A DNA stretch of 64,000 nt from an uncultured Isosphaeraceae bacterium. GTDB lineage: Bacteria > Planctomycetota > Planctomycetia > Isosphaerales > Isosphaeraceae. Position 1 is the stretch's first letter, and the number at the start of each line of letters is the position of its first letter. Both the position numbers and the translations under genes were made by a program. The stretch lies in NCBI GenBank assembly GCA_945957605.1, contig CAMFLR010000012.1, positions 124,001 through 188,000 of the forward strand. Reading direction: 5' to 3'. The notes beneath the pieces are model-generated. The model searched no databases. It was not told the DNA's origin and saw only the letters and a program-made list of their open reading frames with translations. This document shows, piece after piece, positions 34,803 through 44,334 of this stretch.

Positions 34803-36203
34803 TCAATCCTCGGGCGGCTTCTGGTTCAGGTTGGTCAGCCGTTCCGCGACGTCGAGATAGTTGTAGTTATTGGCCGCAACTTCGTTGTAGTGCTCTTCCG
34901 CGCCGCTGATATTCCCCTGCGCCTCAGCGATGCGACCCAACCGGTAGTGCAGACTGTTGATCGTGTCGACCTCGTCGGGCTCCGTGCTGCGGAGCGCTTC
35001 CTGGTACGACCGTTCGGCCAGCTTGGGCACCTTGTTCGCCTCGAAGCTCAGACCCGCGTGGAAAAGCGCCTGGACCTTCAGTTGCACGCTGTTGCGCGCC
35101 TGCTGGAATTCGGCGATCGCTTCGTTGTGCTTGCCTGCTTTCGCCAGGGCCTGACCGAACTGGAACCGCAGGTTCAGGTCCTCGGGTCGCAGAGCGATTC
35201 GGCGATTCAGCTCCTTGATCTCGAAGTCCTGGAGCTTGGCGGTGAGCAGTTCGAGCTTCGTCTTGGCGTCGGCATCGGAGGGGTCTTTCTTCACCTTGCG
35301 GGTGAAGGCTTCGATTGCGCGCTGGAGGCGAAGTACCTGCACGTCGGCGTGGGCCTGCTTGAGGTTCCCATCCTCGGGCATCACCTTCAGGCCCTTCGCC
35401 AGGACCTGTTCGGCTTCGTCGAGCTTTCCTTCGGAACGATACTGTTCGGAAAGCGAAAGGTAGGCGCTGACGTGTTTGGGATTATCGGCGATTTCCTTGA
35501 GATAGCGCTGCTCGGGCGTGAGGGCCGCACGCTTCATCTCTTCGAGCTCGGCCGCCATCGCCTCGGCCGACGAGTTGCCCTTCTCGGCCTTTTGAATCGC
35601 TTCGTTCAGGCCGGAGCGGTGAATCGTCGCCTTGGCCGAGAGGTCGTTCGCCTTGCGACGCGCGTTCTGGTCGTTGGGATCGACCTTCAGAACGCGTTCC
35701 CAGCAGGCGATCGCCTTGGGCCAGGCTTCGTTCAGCTCCTGAACGTCGGCCTGGTGCCGCAAAAAGTCGGCGTCGTTCTCACCCTGAGCGTGGACCGATT
35801 CAAGCAGCCACTGAGCCAGCTCTTTGAAGCCGAACGCGACGGCGGCATCGGCGGCGTCGCGCGCGGTCCCGACATCCCACGGATTGTGCGTGAATGCGTC
35901 TTCGCAAAGCTCGAGTGACTGGGCGAAGTTTCCCTTGCCCTTGGCGGATCGTGCCGACATGCGCAAGGGCTGTATGCGCGCACCGACAAGCCGGCCGACC
36001 TTCGACGGATCGTTACCGAACTTCCGTCGTTCAGTCCCGCGCAGCGCCTGGCGGTATTTCAAGTTGTCGGGAACAAGCTTGCACGCCTCCTTGTACATCT
36101 GGATGGCGTAGTCGAAGTTCGACTTGAGCGCGGCATCGTTTGCGTACTGGAAGAAGGTCTTCGCCTTCTGGACCCGAGGATTCGACTCGTCACCGGTCGA
36201 CAT
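34803..36203 (-). CDS. tetratricopeptide-repeat protein
   Basis: A 466-residue cytoplasmic protein made largely of TPR-like helix pairs (AALKSNFDYAIQMYKEACKLVPDN; EAWPKAIACWERVLKVDPND; SEGKLDEAEQVLAKGLKVMPED; AKAGKHNEAIAEFQQA; AEAQGNISGAEEHYNEVA). A charged, possibly coiled segment lies near residues 190-235. There is no signal peptide. Such proteins scaffold complexes; the partner is unknown. The upstream neighbour on the same strand is a membrane protein 80 bases away, so the two may be co-transcribed. Confidence 0.9.
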   Translation of the reverse strand: MSTGDESNPRVQKAKTFFQYANDAALKSNFDYAIQMYKEACKLVPDNLKYRQALRGTERRKFGNDPSKVGRLVGARIQPLRMSARSAKGKGNFAQSLELCEDAFTHNPWDVGTARDAADAAVAFGFKELAQWLLESVHAQGENDADFLRHQADVQELNEAWPKAIACWERVLKVDPNDQNARRKANDLSAKATIHRSGLNEAIQKAEKGNSSAEAMAAELEEMKRAALTPEQRYLKEIADNPKHVSAYLSLSEQYRSEGKLDEAEQVLAKGLKVMPEDGNLKQAHADVQVLRLQRAIEAFTRKVKKDPSDADAKTKLELLTAKLQDFEIKELNRRIALRPEDLNLRFQFGQALAKAGKHNEAIAEFQQARNSVQLKVQALFHAGLSFEANKVPKLAERSYQEALRSTEPDEVDTINSLHYRLGRIAEAQGNISGAEEHYNEVAANNYNYLDVAERLTNLNQKPPED

Positions 36204-36283
36204 TCTGCGACCCCTTCCGACACTCGTACGAGTGATGTCTTTGCCTACTTCAGAGTAGCAGAAATCACGGTTGATTCAATCGG

Positions 36284-37159
36284 TCAGGCTCGCCACCGCG
36301 GCGGCCTCCGGAACCAACCGAGCGTATCGGTGTGCTTGTGATAGGTCAGGCCCAGGACGCGGACGATCGCCATCGCCTGGTACAGGGCCCATACCCAGCA
36401 CAGCCACATTCCCAGCACGCCAATCATCAGGTTTGGGGCACGAAAGAGCACGTAACGCCAGGCCAGCACGGCCGAGATGATTCCCATGCCCGAGAGGATG
36501 CACGGTCCGACATAATCCCAGCCGACGCGCCGGATTGCCACGAGCACGGCGAGAGGGTTCGCTGAAAGAATATTCTCATGCAAAAGCGACGCGGCAAGGG
36601 CCATGAGCCCATAAGCCGTGCCCAAAGCTGCCAGATCGAAGAAAATGAACTGATCGACCGTGTCGACATCGCCGCAGTTGATCCAGTACGACATCGCCGG
36701 AAATCCGCCGACCAGCGCCCCCATCACGCCCGCCCAGAGCCACCGGCCCAACCCTTCGCCGACCTCGTGAATATCCCAGTCGGGCCAGCGGGGGTGATCG
36801 TCCTCGCCATAGGCGCTCGCGGCCAGAACTCGGCCCAGGAACAGGCCGATGTACCCCGCCAGAACCAGAAATGCGCCGATGAGCGGCAGGGCGATCGGTA
36901 CCAGAAGCACGAGCACGGGACTGAGGGCGTTTTTCGATGAAATTTCGGTGAAAATGTCAATGACCGGCAGTGTCATGATGGTCAGGATCGGCGGCAGAAA
37001 GACGAGTAGTGCAACACCTGGCCCGTCCGTGATCGGATAGAGGATGGTGTCGACCACGTCGTAGTCGCGTTTGCGACGTCGGGCGCGAATCTCTCTGCCG
37101 TCCTGGTCGTAACCGACCGGGATCGACGAGATTCTCTTTCCGCTTGCCGTCTCCGCCAT
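36284..37159 (-). CDS. multi-pass membrane protein, paralogue of the 44560 gene
   Basis: A 291-residue protein. A basic cytoplasmic N-terminus (EIRARRRKRDYD) precedes about six membrane helices. Aligned by eye with the protein at 44560-45606, the blocks GRWLWAGVMGALVGG-PAMSYWINCGD and LLHENILSANPLAVLVAIRRVGWDYV match GRWFWALFAGVAVGF-PAVAYWIQCGE and LLHDDPFAANPITVIRALRHVGFDYV. This copy lacks the N-terminal zinc ribbon. ATG 37159 follows AGGGG; a longer frame would use TTG. The role is unknown; it lies upstream of the TPR gene. Confidence 0.78.
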   Translation of the reverse strand: MAETASGKRISSIPVGYDQDGREIRARRRKRDYDVVDTILYPITDGPGVALLVFLPPILTIMTLPVIDIFTEISSKNALSPVLVLLVPIALPLIGAFLVLAGYIGLFLGRVLAASAYGEDDHPRWPDWDIHEVGEGLGRWLWAGVMGALVGGFPAMSYWINCGDVDTVDQFIFFDLAALGTAYGLMALAASLLHENILSANPLAVLVAIRRVGWDYVGPCILSGMGIISAVLAWRYVLFRAPNLMIGVLGMWLCWVWALYQAMAIVRVLGLTYHKHTDTLGWFRRPPRWRA

Positions 37160-37518
37160 CCGCACCACCCCTGGCCGCAATCACGCGAAAATCGACACAT
37201 TTGTTGTACCTTGCGGCTCGCATGGATGTAAAGCAAAGCCGGGTTTAAGTCTCAGGACGATTTTATTGTCATCCTGCTCCTTACCTCGCATTTCGATTCG
37301 TGTGGGGTGCTCTCGGTTCTTGAACCGGGACGGCGGAGCCGCAAGAGGCTTCAGTTGGGAGATGGATCGCACTCTGAACGGGCTTCCCGTAAAACGTGTT
37401 TATCTCGGAAACTGCCGTCGAGCCGGAACTTCCTGAGGCTTCGCCTCACCGGTGCAAGAACCGGATGCCACCCGTCGCGAGGTTGGCCGAAAAGGATGGA
37501 AACGTGATCCTTCCGGAT
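37160..37518. other. gap with two small hairpins
   Basis: TGAGGC-ttc-GCCTCA lies at 37434-37448, and AAGGAT/ATCCTT at 37492-37512 directly past the acyltransferase stop; on the minus strand the latter is followed by TTTCGG, a weak terminator. No gene-like frame. Confidence 0.4.
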
Positions 37519-38538
37519 TCACGCCTCGACCTTCCGCGCCTCGTACGGCACGCGGTCCTTCAGCCGCAACAGCCGCTTTTCCACGAGATACCACGAAAGC
37601 GACGCCACGATTAACGTTTGCGCGACTTCGATCGACCAGATAACGACTCCCTCGCGCAGGTTGAAGATGCCCTTGATGACGTAGCGATCTTGATAAATAA
37701 AATAGTGATATAAATAGATCCCATAACTAATCGTTCCGAGGTAAGTCAGCACGCGGGTGCGCAGCGGCGCGAGAATCCAATGACCGGCGTACAGACTGGC
37801 GTACGCAATGATTGCATACGAAGCAAACGCCGTGGCCACTGCTTTTTCCTCCAACTCCTTCTGATCGACCGTAATCGCCCCGCGCATGCCAAGGTGGACG
37901 AGCAACCCAAGCGCCACAATCGCCGCGATGGCGGCCGACCAGCTCACGCGAACACGTTTGCGGTCGGGATTCTCATCGTTCATCAAGGCAGCAAGGAAGC
38001 CACCGAGCGCGAAGCCGTCGCAACGCGCCAGCAAGAGCCACCAGTGCATGCCGCTCAGCCGGAAACCGATCGACATGGCCGTCACCGCGAGAGCAATTGG
38101 CGCGGTGAAGCGGCGGCCAATTACGAGCAACAGCAGCGGCCAGACGAGGTAAAATTGCTCTTCGAGCGCGAGCGTCCAGGTGTGCGAGATCGGTTTCCAT
38201 TCTTCCATCGACCCACCCCAGTACCTGGGGATTTCCTGGGTGTAGGTGAGATAGTAGGGGAGGCTTCTGGGCGCGTGCCCCTGCGATATCACCAGGTAGG
38301 CGATCAGCAGGTAGTAAATCGGCCAGATCCGCAGCCCACGGCGGGCGTAGAACGACGTGAGAAATGTCCGAGACTGGCCGTGCTTGAGCACGATGCTCGT
38401 GATCAGGTAGCCGGAGAGGACGAAGAAGAGGTCGACGGCGGCCCAGCCCCAGGGAAAACCGTCGTTTGTGACGTGATAGAGCACGATCGTCATCGCCGCG
38501 ATGCCGCGCAGACCGTCGAACTCCTTGATTCGCGACAT
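37519..38538 (-). CDS. acyltransferase family 3 membrane protein (OafA/YrhL type)
   Basis: A 339-residue integral membrane acyltransferase with about ten helices. It begins MSRIKEFDGLRGIAAMTIVLYHV, the conserved N-terminal block, and has the DLFFVLSGYLIT and WTLALEEQFYLVWPL motifs of the family. These enzymes move acyl groups from the cytoplasm onto sugars or glycans outside. The GTG six bases upstream is less likely than the ATG at 38538, which has GGGAGAG at a good distance. It is monocistronic; no sugar cluster is adjacent. Confidence 0.92.
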   Translation of the reverse strand: MSRIKEFDGLRGIAAMTIVLYHVTNDGFPWGWAAVDLFFVLSGYLITSIVLKHGQSRTFLTSFYARRGLRIWPIYYLLIAYLVISQGHAPRSLPYYLTYTQEIPRYWGGSMEEWKPISHTWTLALEEQFYLVWPLLLLVIGRRFTAPIALAVTAMSIGFRLSGMHWWLLLARCDGFALGGFLAALMNDENPDRKRVRVSWSAAIAAIVALGLLVHLGMRGAITVDQKELEEKAVATAFASYAIIAYASLYAGHWILAPLRTRVLTYLGTISYGIYLYHYFIYQDRYVIKGIFNLREGVVIWSIEVAQTLIVASLSWYLVEKRLLRLKDRVPYEARKVEA

Positions 38539-38685
38539 CGGCACGTCTCTCCCTTACGGCGTCATATCAGATAAATTCGTCATCTTGCGCAGGTCCGGCC
38601 GGCTGCCTCGGCTCGAATTGGAGCGCATACTTACACAAATCCGACGTTTGCTCGTCAAGTGATTGATAGATCGAGGTTCTCACCC

Positions 38686-39081
38686 ATGAAACGCCTCGCT
38701 TTTCTGATTGCGCTTACAAGCTGCGCCTCGGCGTCGGCCCAGGGATATCGCACCCCGTGCTGCGAAGGGAGCGGACCCATCCGCAACTGGCCGGGCGTTT
38801 GCCAGGCAAGGTACGAAGCCAGCCTGTGTCACGACCAGATGATGGCGGTCATAGCGCGTGGCCAGATGGAGCTGAATTACTCCAATCCCGCCGTCACGCT
38901 TCGGCCTTATTATCAACAAGCCTCCGCGCCGGTGGCGACACCCGCTCCCGCGCCGCCGATCATCCCTTCGGCCGCTCCACTGGCTCCAATGAGTCCAGCA
39001 GCGCCGGCCACGGTCAGTCCGCCGGTTCCCGTTCCGACGCCAGCCCCCGCCACGACGCCATTGCCGTCACGACCGAGGTAA
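38686..39081 (+). CDS. secreted proline-rich small protein
   Basis: A 131-residue protein with a signal peptide (MKRLAFLIALTSCASASA-QG). The mature part starts with a cysteine-containing region (TPCCEGSGP, GVCQARYEASLC; four cysteines, possibly two disulphides) and ends in an Ala/Pro-rich tail of about 60 residues. The ATG at 38686 follows GAGG and starts the signal peptide. It converges on the large M48 peptidase gene with a 31-base gap. The family is not recognised; an envelope location is inferred. Confidence 0.7.
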   Translation: MKRLAFLIALTSCASASAQGYRTPCCEGSGPIRNWPGVCQARYEASLCHDQMMAVIARGQMELNYSNPAVTLRPYYQQASAPVATPAPAPPIIPSAAPLAPMSPAAPATVSPPVPVPTPAPATTPLPSRPR

Positions 39082-39112
39082 GCTTCACGCAGGTTCACAA
39101 AGGGCCGTCGCA

Positions 39113-41575
39113 TCAGGCTTTCTGGCGCGACGGCTTTTTCTTTTCGATCGAGATCGGCGGCAGGCCCAGCGAGAGTTCTACTGCTTCGGCACCTACGGCG
39201 AGTCGCCCGAGGATCCGATGCGACAGCGCGACGACGCGCTCGACCGCTGCCGAGCCGAACCCCAGCAGGTCGCCCCAGCTTTCAACGTCGGGAATGAATG
39301 GCAAGACATACTTACTCAGGCTGATATCGCCTTGCGCGTGCTCGAACGGGTAGGGGGTCGTTTCGCCGATCGCTGAGCGAAGTTCTTTCAGCTCTTCACG
39401 AAAGCGCCGCAAACTGCGGAAGATCGCCTCGTGAAGCGAGGGCGGGTTGTCGTTCGGGTTCTCGCTGAGCTGGCTGAGCAGGATCTCCAGCACATTCTGG
39501 GTTCGTAGCGGAGCCTCGATTGCGTCGAGCACTTGGCGGTGCAGGAAGACGATGTACGGGAAAAGTCCCTTCGCTTCTTCGAGCAGGTCGGCGCCGTGCT
39601 CGACACGTTCCCGGACCACTGGCGCGTTGAGCATGCTGAGCGCTTCAAAAAGGCGCTGCATCATCACCTGCTCGTAGCGTTTAAGCCCCGTGAGTGTCTT
39701 CTGCAGCTTCTCCTCGGCGCGTTCGATCGCCTCTCGCGCGCTTCGGGTGTTCGACCTTGAAATGCAGAAGTCGGCAGCGTGAACGCGTCCGCCGGTTTCG
39801 ATCCAGGTGAGCGCTGAATCGGCCCGGAAAAGCTGGCGATTCGTCTCGACCCATTGATCGGCCCACTGCTTGTAGCCCGGATAATTCTTCTCGATCGTGC
39901 GACGGCCGACAATCAAGCTTTCCTTTGTCGCCTTGAGATCGGCGGGAGCGCGAGGGAACTCAGAGGGGAACGAGAGCGATCGCAGCCGTGTGAAATCCGG
40001 CAGGAAGAAGCGCTCGTGTGCCTCGTTCCCCTTGAGCGATACGAGCGACTCCTGAATTGCCTCGTTGACCGGAACGAGTTGCTCTTTCCTGACCTCGGAA
40101 CCAACCACAGAACGGTAGTAGTCGAACGTCGCCTTCCGCGCTGTTTCGTCGAAGTTGCGGAAGAGGATCGTCGTCGGCCCGGTAAGCTGGAAGATACCGT
40201 CGGAATCTTCTCTGAGCGACGAAACGATGCGTTCGCGATCGGCGGGGTGGGTGTCGAACAGGCCGGTCTTGCCCGTCTCCATGTCCTGTTTGAGCTTATC
40301 GCACACTTCGGGCGGAATTTGCTCGACGTTGGCGACGATCAGCCTCGGCAAGTTATCGGGCAAGCGCCTGGCACGCCAGTTTTCGGCGACGTCGTTGAAC
40401 GCCCCCGTTTGTGCTGTCGCCAGAACGCCGATGCGCTCCATCGTCGCAGCGAGAGTATCACTGCCGACCATGCGCGTCTGGTAGCGATCGGCGTCGAACT
40501 CCATCTGGCGCGAGAGGAACCCGCTCACAAGATGGCCGAACATCATGAGTAGCCAGAGAATGCGCCGCGTTAGCCAGACGGCCGCCCGGACGACCGCTCC
40601 GAGAATCTTCCAGAAAACTTCGTTGCGGTGCGACCAATTGAGCAGCGTTTCATCGAACGAGTCACGCTCGTAAACGACCCGCGCGAACCAGAAATTGACC
40701 GAGCGAATCAGTCGGCTAAGCTGCATTCCCGCTGACTGTGAAAAGTGCCCGAATTCGTGTGCCAGAACGCCAGTGAACTGCCGGAGATCAAGCCCGGCGG
40801 CGAGCGGTAAGCCGATCGTGAGCACAAGATTTCGGCCCGATGCAAACAACCCGCCATCAATATGCGCCGAGGCGTTTACTTGACTGTCGACGTCGATGCG
40901 CACCGGAGTCGGAGCACCGACGGTCTGACAAACGCCGTCGACGAACTGATAGAGGAAGGATTCCTTTTCGGGGTCGAGGCTTAACGGTTCGGCACTCTTC
41001 GATCGCCGCGCGAAGAACGGCTTGAGCATGAATCCGACGAACGTGATCCCCAGAATGACGAGTGGCAAATGCGTCAGCACAGCGCCCTGGGAATTCTTGT
41101 TCTTGCCAGCCCCCCCGAACATATTGCCGACGTACCAGAGAATGCCGGCGCTCGCCGCGCAAATCATGCCGACGTAAAGCACGGGCAAGAGAACCATGAT
41201 GCCGGCGACAACGCCAATCCAGAAGCGATAAAGCGGAGTCGGCCGGACGCGTTCGATCGACCCTTCAAGGGCCTGCAAGATTTCCGCGTGTTTGACCGCC
41301 TGCGAAGACTTCACAACCGGCTGTGCTGGCTTCGGTTGCGATCGTTCTGGTGCGCGCTGTGGTTGGCTCGAAGCAGGGGCCGCACTTGGACGTGGAGGCG
41401 TGGTGCGCACGAAGGCCTTGGCGGGCGGCGCATCGTCGATGATTTCCACCGCGTCGTCGTTGAATGGAACGGTGAGTGCCTCGTTGCAATGCGGGCACCG
41501 GCCCCGCTTGCCCGAGTGACGATCCGCGACGCTAAACTTTGCCCGGCACGACGGGCATTCGACCCTGATCGACAT
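39113..41575 (-). CDS. M48 peptidase with N-terminal zinc ribbon
   Basis: An 820-residue membrane metalloprotease. Residues 7-30 are a zinc ribbon (CPSC...CPHC, MJ0042-like) facing the cytoplasm, followed by a Pro/Gln-rich linker, membrane helices at about 118-150 and 168-186, and the M48 domain with H273-E-F-G-H277. More helices flank residues 300-350, and a long helical C-terminal region follows. M48 enzymes (HtpX, Ste24) clean up membrane proteins. The zinc ribbon is also seen in the genes at 44560 and 48003. Miniature element copy 2 lies just upstream. Confidence 0.9.
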   Translation of the reverse strand: MSIRVECPSCRAKFSVADRHSGKRGRCPHCNEALTVPFNDDAVEIIDDAPPAKAFVRTTPPRPSAAPASSQPQRAPERSQPKPAQPVVKSSQAVKHAEILQALEGSIERVRPTPLYRFWIGVVAGIMVLLPVLYVGMICAASAGILWYVGNMFGGAGKNKNSQGAVLTHLPLVILGITFVGFMLKPFFARRSKSAEPLSLDPEKESFLYQFVDGVCQTVGAPTPVRIDVDSQVNASAHIDGGLFASGRNLVLTIGLPLAAGLDLRQFTGVLAHEFGHFSQSAGMQLSRLIRSVNFWFARVVYERDSFDETLLNWSHRNEVFWKILGAVVRAAVWLTRRILWLLMMFGHLVSGFLSRQMEFDADRYQTRMVGSDTLAATMERIGVLATAQTGAFNDVAENWRARRLPDNLPRLIVANVEQIPPEVCDKLKQDMETGKTGLFDTHPADRERIVSSLREDSDGIFQLTGPTTILFRNFDETARKATFDYYRSVVGSEVRKEQLVPVNEAIQESLVSLKGNEAHERFFLPDFTRLRSLSFPSEFPRAPADLKATKESLIVGRRTIEKNYPGYKQWADQWVETNRQLFRADSALTWIETGGRVHAADFCISRSNTRSAREAIERAEEKLQKTLTGLKRYEQVMMQRLFEALSMLNAPVVRERVEHGADLLEEAKGLFPYIVFLHRQVLDAIEAPLRTQNVLEILLSQLSENPNDNPPSLHEAIFRSLRRFREELKELRSAIGETTPYPFEHAQGDISLSKYVLPFIPDVESWGDLLGFGSAAVERVVALSHRILGRLAVGAEAVELSLGLPPISIEKKKPSRQKA

Positions 41576-41649
41576 GTTCCCCGCGCTCCTTCATAGGCCA
41601 CTGCGCCCTTGAAAGTAGCCTAATGCAAATGAGCGCATCGCTCAATGTG

Positions 41650-41838
41650 TTAGGAGCTATGCGATTTGGATCGCGCAATGGCAAGTATTGGGTGGCCTGG
41701 ACAACTTGTTGTCCAGGTGGCGAAGCCACAAGAGGCTAGAGCGGAACCGTTTGCGACATCCTCTTGTCGCTTCGCGACCGGGACAGGCAAGTTGTCCCGG
41801 CTACCCTTTCTTCCCTGGACCCTATTCTGGTGCGTTAT
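41650..41838 (+). repeat. miniature nested-palindrome element, copy 2
   Basis: It starts TTAGGAGCTATGC (41650) and ends near TGCGTTA (41831-41837), a degenerate terminal repeat. The internal core GGGTGGCCTGGACAACTTG...GGCTACCC is nearly identical to copy 1. It lies between the end of the Rrf2 gene and the start of the M48 gene, 75 bases upstream of the latter. Confidence 0.75.
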
Positions 41839-41854
41839 CGATCGGCACGCTGCC

Positions 41855-42307
41855 TCACACCTTGGCCGTCGCCTCGGGTTTGGGCGGAAAATCGCAGAGT
41901 GGAATGCTGGTCGTCGGTTCGCTGAGCACCTCGGCGAGCGTCGTGTTCCGAAACGCGTTCTCGACCGACGCCAAAGCATCGTCGAGTCGGCGGTGCAGGG
42001 GACAGAGATTGATCCCGTGCGACGCTAGCCCGAGCGGACATTCGTTGATCCGTTTGATCGGCTCGACCGCGTTCACAACCTCGAGAATCGTCAGCTTGGC
42101 CGGATCTTTCGCCAGCGTCATCCCGCCGCCAAGCCCGCGCTGAGAATGGACGATCCCCGCACGGACGAGACTCTGTAAAACCTTTGAGAGATAAGCTTTG
42201 GGAACACGCGTTGCCGTCGCGATTTGATCCGTCGTCTGCGCCGCCGGCGCCTCGCCCGCAAGATAAAGCGCCGCCCGCAACGCGTACTCAACCGTTTGAG
42301 AAAACAT
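41855..42307 (-). CDS. Rrf2-family regulator with three cysteines
   Basis: A 150-residue regulator. The winged helix is MFSQTVEYALRAALYLA through RVPKAYLSKVLQSLVRAGIV and the wing RGLGGGMTLAK. C90, C102 and C138 could hold an Fe-S cluster as in NsrR or IscR, though the spacing differs from NsrR (C-x4-C-x5-C). It is divergent from a protoglobin gene with a 135-base symmetric region between, so it probably controls that gene in response to nitric oxide, oxygen or redox. No iron-sulfur assembly genes are nearby, which argues against IscR. Confidence 0.88.
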   Translation of the reverse strand: MFSQTVEYALRAALYLAGEAPAAQTTDQIATATRVPKAYLSKVLQSLVRAGIVHSQRGLGGGMTLAKDPAKLTILEVVNAVEPIKRINECPLGLASHGINLCPLHRRLDDALASVENAFRNTTLAEVLSEPTTSIPLCDFPPKPEATAKV

Positions 42308-42323
42308 CCGCTCTCACAATTTC

Positions 42324-42392
42324 GATAATTGGACCTTGAAATCCAGAATAAGATTGTTATCGTGAATAACAGGACAACAACGTCCAATTATC
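42324..42392. promoter_or_regulatory. symmetric divergent control region of the Rrf2/protoglobin pair
   Basis: GATAATTGGAC (42324-42334) and GTCCAATTATC (42382-42392) are perfect 11-bp inverted repeats 47 bases apart. Between them TGTTAT-CGTGA-ATAACA (42355-42371) is a second inverted repeat. They are the only strong symmetries in the gap, so an Rrf2 dimer, or two dimers with looping, may bind here. Confidence 0.6.
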
Positions 42393-42442
42393 CAAGGTGG
42401 ACGGAAATCGTCAAGGTGCGAGGCTAAGGGGAGAGGACGACG

Positions 42443-43039
42443 ATGAAGGCGATCGACGAGGCTCGGCTGGAGTTCGACCTGGAGTACCGAGTTGGGTATC
42501 TCACAGAGTTCATGGGTTTCAGCGCAGAAGACATCAAGGCGATTCACGGCGCGGCGCCGCTGCTGGCTCCCGTGGTTCCGCAACTGGTCGACGCCGTGTA
42601 CGACAAGCTACAGACCTACGAATGCACCTGGCGACATTTCCTCCCGCGGCAGTCAGGCTATGAAGGGGCTCTTCCGACTCGGCTCGAAGACCTCGGAATG
42701 GATCACGAGCAAATCCTGTTTCGCAAGAATCACCTGGGAATCTACCTGAAGGCGCTCGTCACACGTCCTTATGACGTGAAGATGCTTCAATATCTGGACA
42801 TGGTCGGCAAGATGCACACGCCGAAAGCCGGCTCGGCGAAACTCGACGTGCCGCTCGTGCAGATGAACGCGCTCATGGGCTTCGTGGCCGACGCTGTGAT
42901 CGCCACGATTCTCAGCTTCAATCTGCCGCGTGAAACCGAAGCCGCCGCGCTTCGTGCCTTCAACAAGCTGCTCTGGATCCAGAACGACCTGATCAACCGC
43001 CACTATCAGGCCGAGCGGCTTCCCGCAGGCACCTATTGA
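42443..43039 (+). CDS. protoglobin-domain heme protein
   Basis: A 198-residue single-domain protoglobin. Blocks such as RVGYLTEFMGFSAEDIKAI, LAPVVPQLVDAVYDKL and KNHLGIYLKALV match the family. His125 in MVGKMHTPK is the expected proximal heme ligand. There is no methyl-accepting or cyclase output domain, so it is a free globin that binds O2, CO or NO. GGGGAGAGGA precedes the ATG. Its divergent Rrf2 partner suggests a nitrosative or low-oxygen response. Confidence 0.88.
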   Translation: MKAIDEARLEFDLEYRVGYLTEFMGFSAEDIKAIHGAAPLLAPVVPQLVDAVYDKLQTYECTWRHFLPRQSGYEGALPTRLEDLGMDHEQILFRKNHLGIYLKALVTRPYDVKMLQYLDMVGKMHTPKAGSAKLDVPLVQMNALMGFVADAVIATILSFNLPRETEAAALRAFNKLLWIQNDLINRHYQAERLPAGTY

Positions 43040-43118
43040 GATAACATCTCAAACGAAAAGGGCTCATTCAGAAATTCAGGGTGGTGAGCTATATTCGCTC
43101 CTATTGTCGGCCTTTTCT

Positions 43119-43194
43119 GGGTGCCAGTGGTTGTACTCAACCACGTGTTCGACGTCATTTAGGGAACATTGGTGGCGTACCACCAGCGGCACCC
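43119..43194. repeat. GGGTGCC-bounded hairpin repeat
   Basis: GGGTGCC (43119-43125) and GGCACCC (43188-43194) bound a unit with two inner hairpins, GTGGTTG-tact-CAACCAC and GGTGG-cgta-CCACC. It lies between the protoglobin gene and the convergent DUF1559 gene. Confidence 0.6.
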
Positions 43195-43244
43195 GACGGT
43201 CTGATTTCTAGCACCACCCCGAAACCCATCATGAGCGACGAAAA

Positions 43245-43284
43245 AATCGTGCGTCGCGGACAACAAGGTCTGCGACGCACGATT
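43245..43284 (-). terminator. intrinsic terminator of the first DUF1559 gene
   Basis: AATCGTGCGTCGC (43245-43257) pairs with GCGACGCACGATT (43272-43284). On the minus strand the next bases continue an uninterrupted T-run, then CGTCG. It lies 34 bases past the stop at 43318. Confidence 0.88.
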
Positions 43285-43317
43285 GATTTTGTCAGATCCA
43301 ACAGGCAGTAAAGGTGA

Positions 43318-44334
43318 TCAGAAAGCGTCGCCCGAGACGACCTCGCCGCCTTGAACGCTGCCGAGCGCCCGCCAGGTAATGCCGTTGATCGAACTCTTGA
43401 CGAATCGGACCGAGCCGTCGCCGAACAACGAGTTCACGCCGCCCGGGTGATAGCTCCTCGAGGTGATCGCCGCGTAGGTGGGGCCGCCGCTCTTTTCGCC
43501 TAGGCTCACGATATCGACGTCGACGTTCGTCGTACCGCCGCGGATCAACTTGTTGGGCGGCCAGGCGGTGGTGAAGCCAGTTTCAAGCGCTGCACCGTCA
43601 ACCCATTCGCCGTGGCCGTTCGCGTTGAGCGTGCAGGCGCTGGTGCCGTATTCGGGGACGGCGGAGTAGGGATCGGCGGTTGGCGACGGAATCGAGGCGG
43701 GCTCGGAAACGGTCGAGAGCGTGCACTTTGTGAGCACGGACTGATACGTTTTGATTTCCGATGTCAAAACCGTGTTGCTGAGACCGTCTCTGAACTCGGC
43801 GAGCGTGCGGCTCATGTTCGCACCGAAAGCGCCACGAGTTTTCATGGTCGAACCGACGCCGCCGAAGACGAACCAATCGCCTACGTTCCAGTTATAGCTA
43901 GCCACGCCGTAACGGCTCGTTGCGGTGGCTTTTGGTTCAGGGCGAATCTCGCTCGGGCAGATGTAGGAATTGATGATCATCTGCGAAACAGTCGTGTTAT
44001 CAGCGGCTGAATAGTTGAGCGTGAAATTGACCGAGTTGAACGCCGAATTCTGCTCCAGGAAGGGCAGAAGCCGGCCATTGATGCTCCAGCCGTTGGTCCA
44101 GAATCCCGCGCCGTTCTTGGCGACGACGACCGACGGCGGCAATGCCCCGGCAACGCCTTCATAATTCGCAATCGCCAGACCGAGTTGCTTGAGGTTGTTC
44201 ACGCACTGCATGCGCCTGGCGGCCTCTCGCGCAGCCTGCACGGCCGGAAGCAAGAGCGCGATCAACACGGCGATGATCGCAATCACAACCAAAAGCTCGA
44301 TGAGGGTGAACCCTCGGCGACGGGTGGGGTGCAT
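43318..44334 (-). CDS. DUF1559 prepilin-like protein
   Basis: A 338-residue protein. It begins [19 protein letters not shown], a type IV prepilin/pseudopilin leader cut before Phe, followed by one long membrane helix ([14 protein letters not shown]) and the [14 protein letters not shown] segment. The extracellular domain ends with [16 protein letters not shown], the planctomycete H-x9-DG block. ATG at 44334 has AGGAG upstream; the longer frame to 44427 lacks a leader. These proteins are very abundant in planctomycetes; a pseudopilus or surface role is inferred. It has its own terminator. Confidence 0.93.
   Translation of the reverse strand: MHPTRRRGFTLIELLVVIAIIAVLIALLLPAVQAAREAARRMQCVNNLKQLGLAIANYEGVAGALPPSVVVAKNGAGFWTNGWSINGRLLPFLEQNSAFNSVNFTLNYSAADNTTVSQMIINSYICPSEIRPEPKATATSRYGVASYNWNVGDWFVFGGVGSTMKTRGAFGANMSRTLAEFRDGLSNTVLTSEIKTYQSVLTKCTLSTVSEPASIPSPTADPYSAVPEYGTSACTLNANGHGEWVDGAALETGFTTAWPPNKLIRGGTTNVDVDIVSLGEKSGGPTYAAITSRSYHPGGVNSLFGDGSVRFVKSSINGITWRALGSVQGGEVVSGDAF

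Noticed and set aside
36251-36580. plus-strand frames near the membrane-protein gene end
   Set aside because: They are short, basic and overlap the minus-strand coding sequence throughout.
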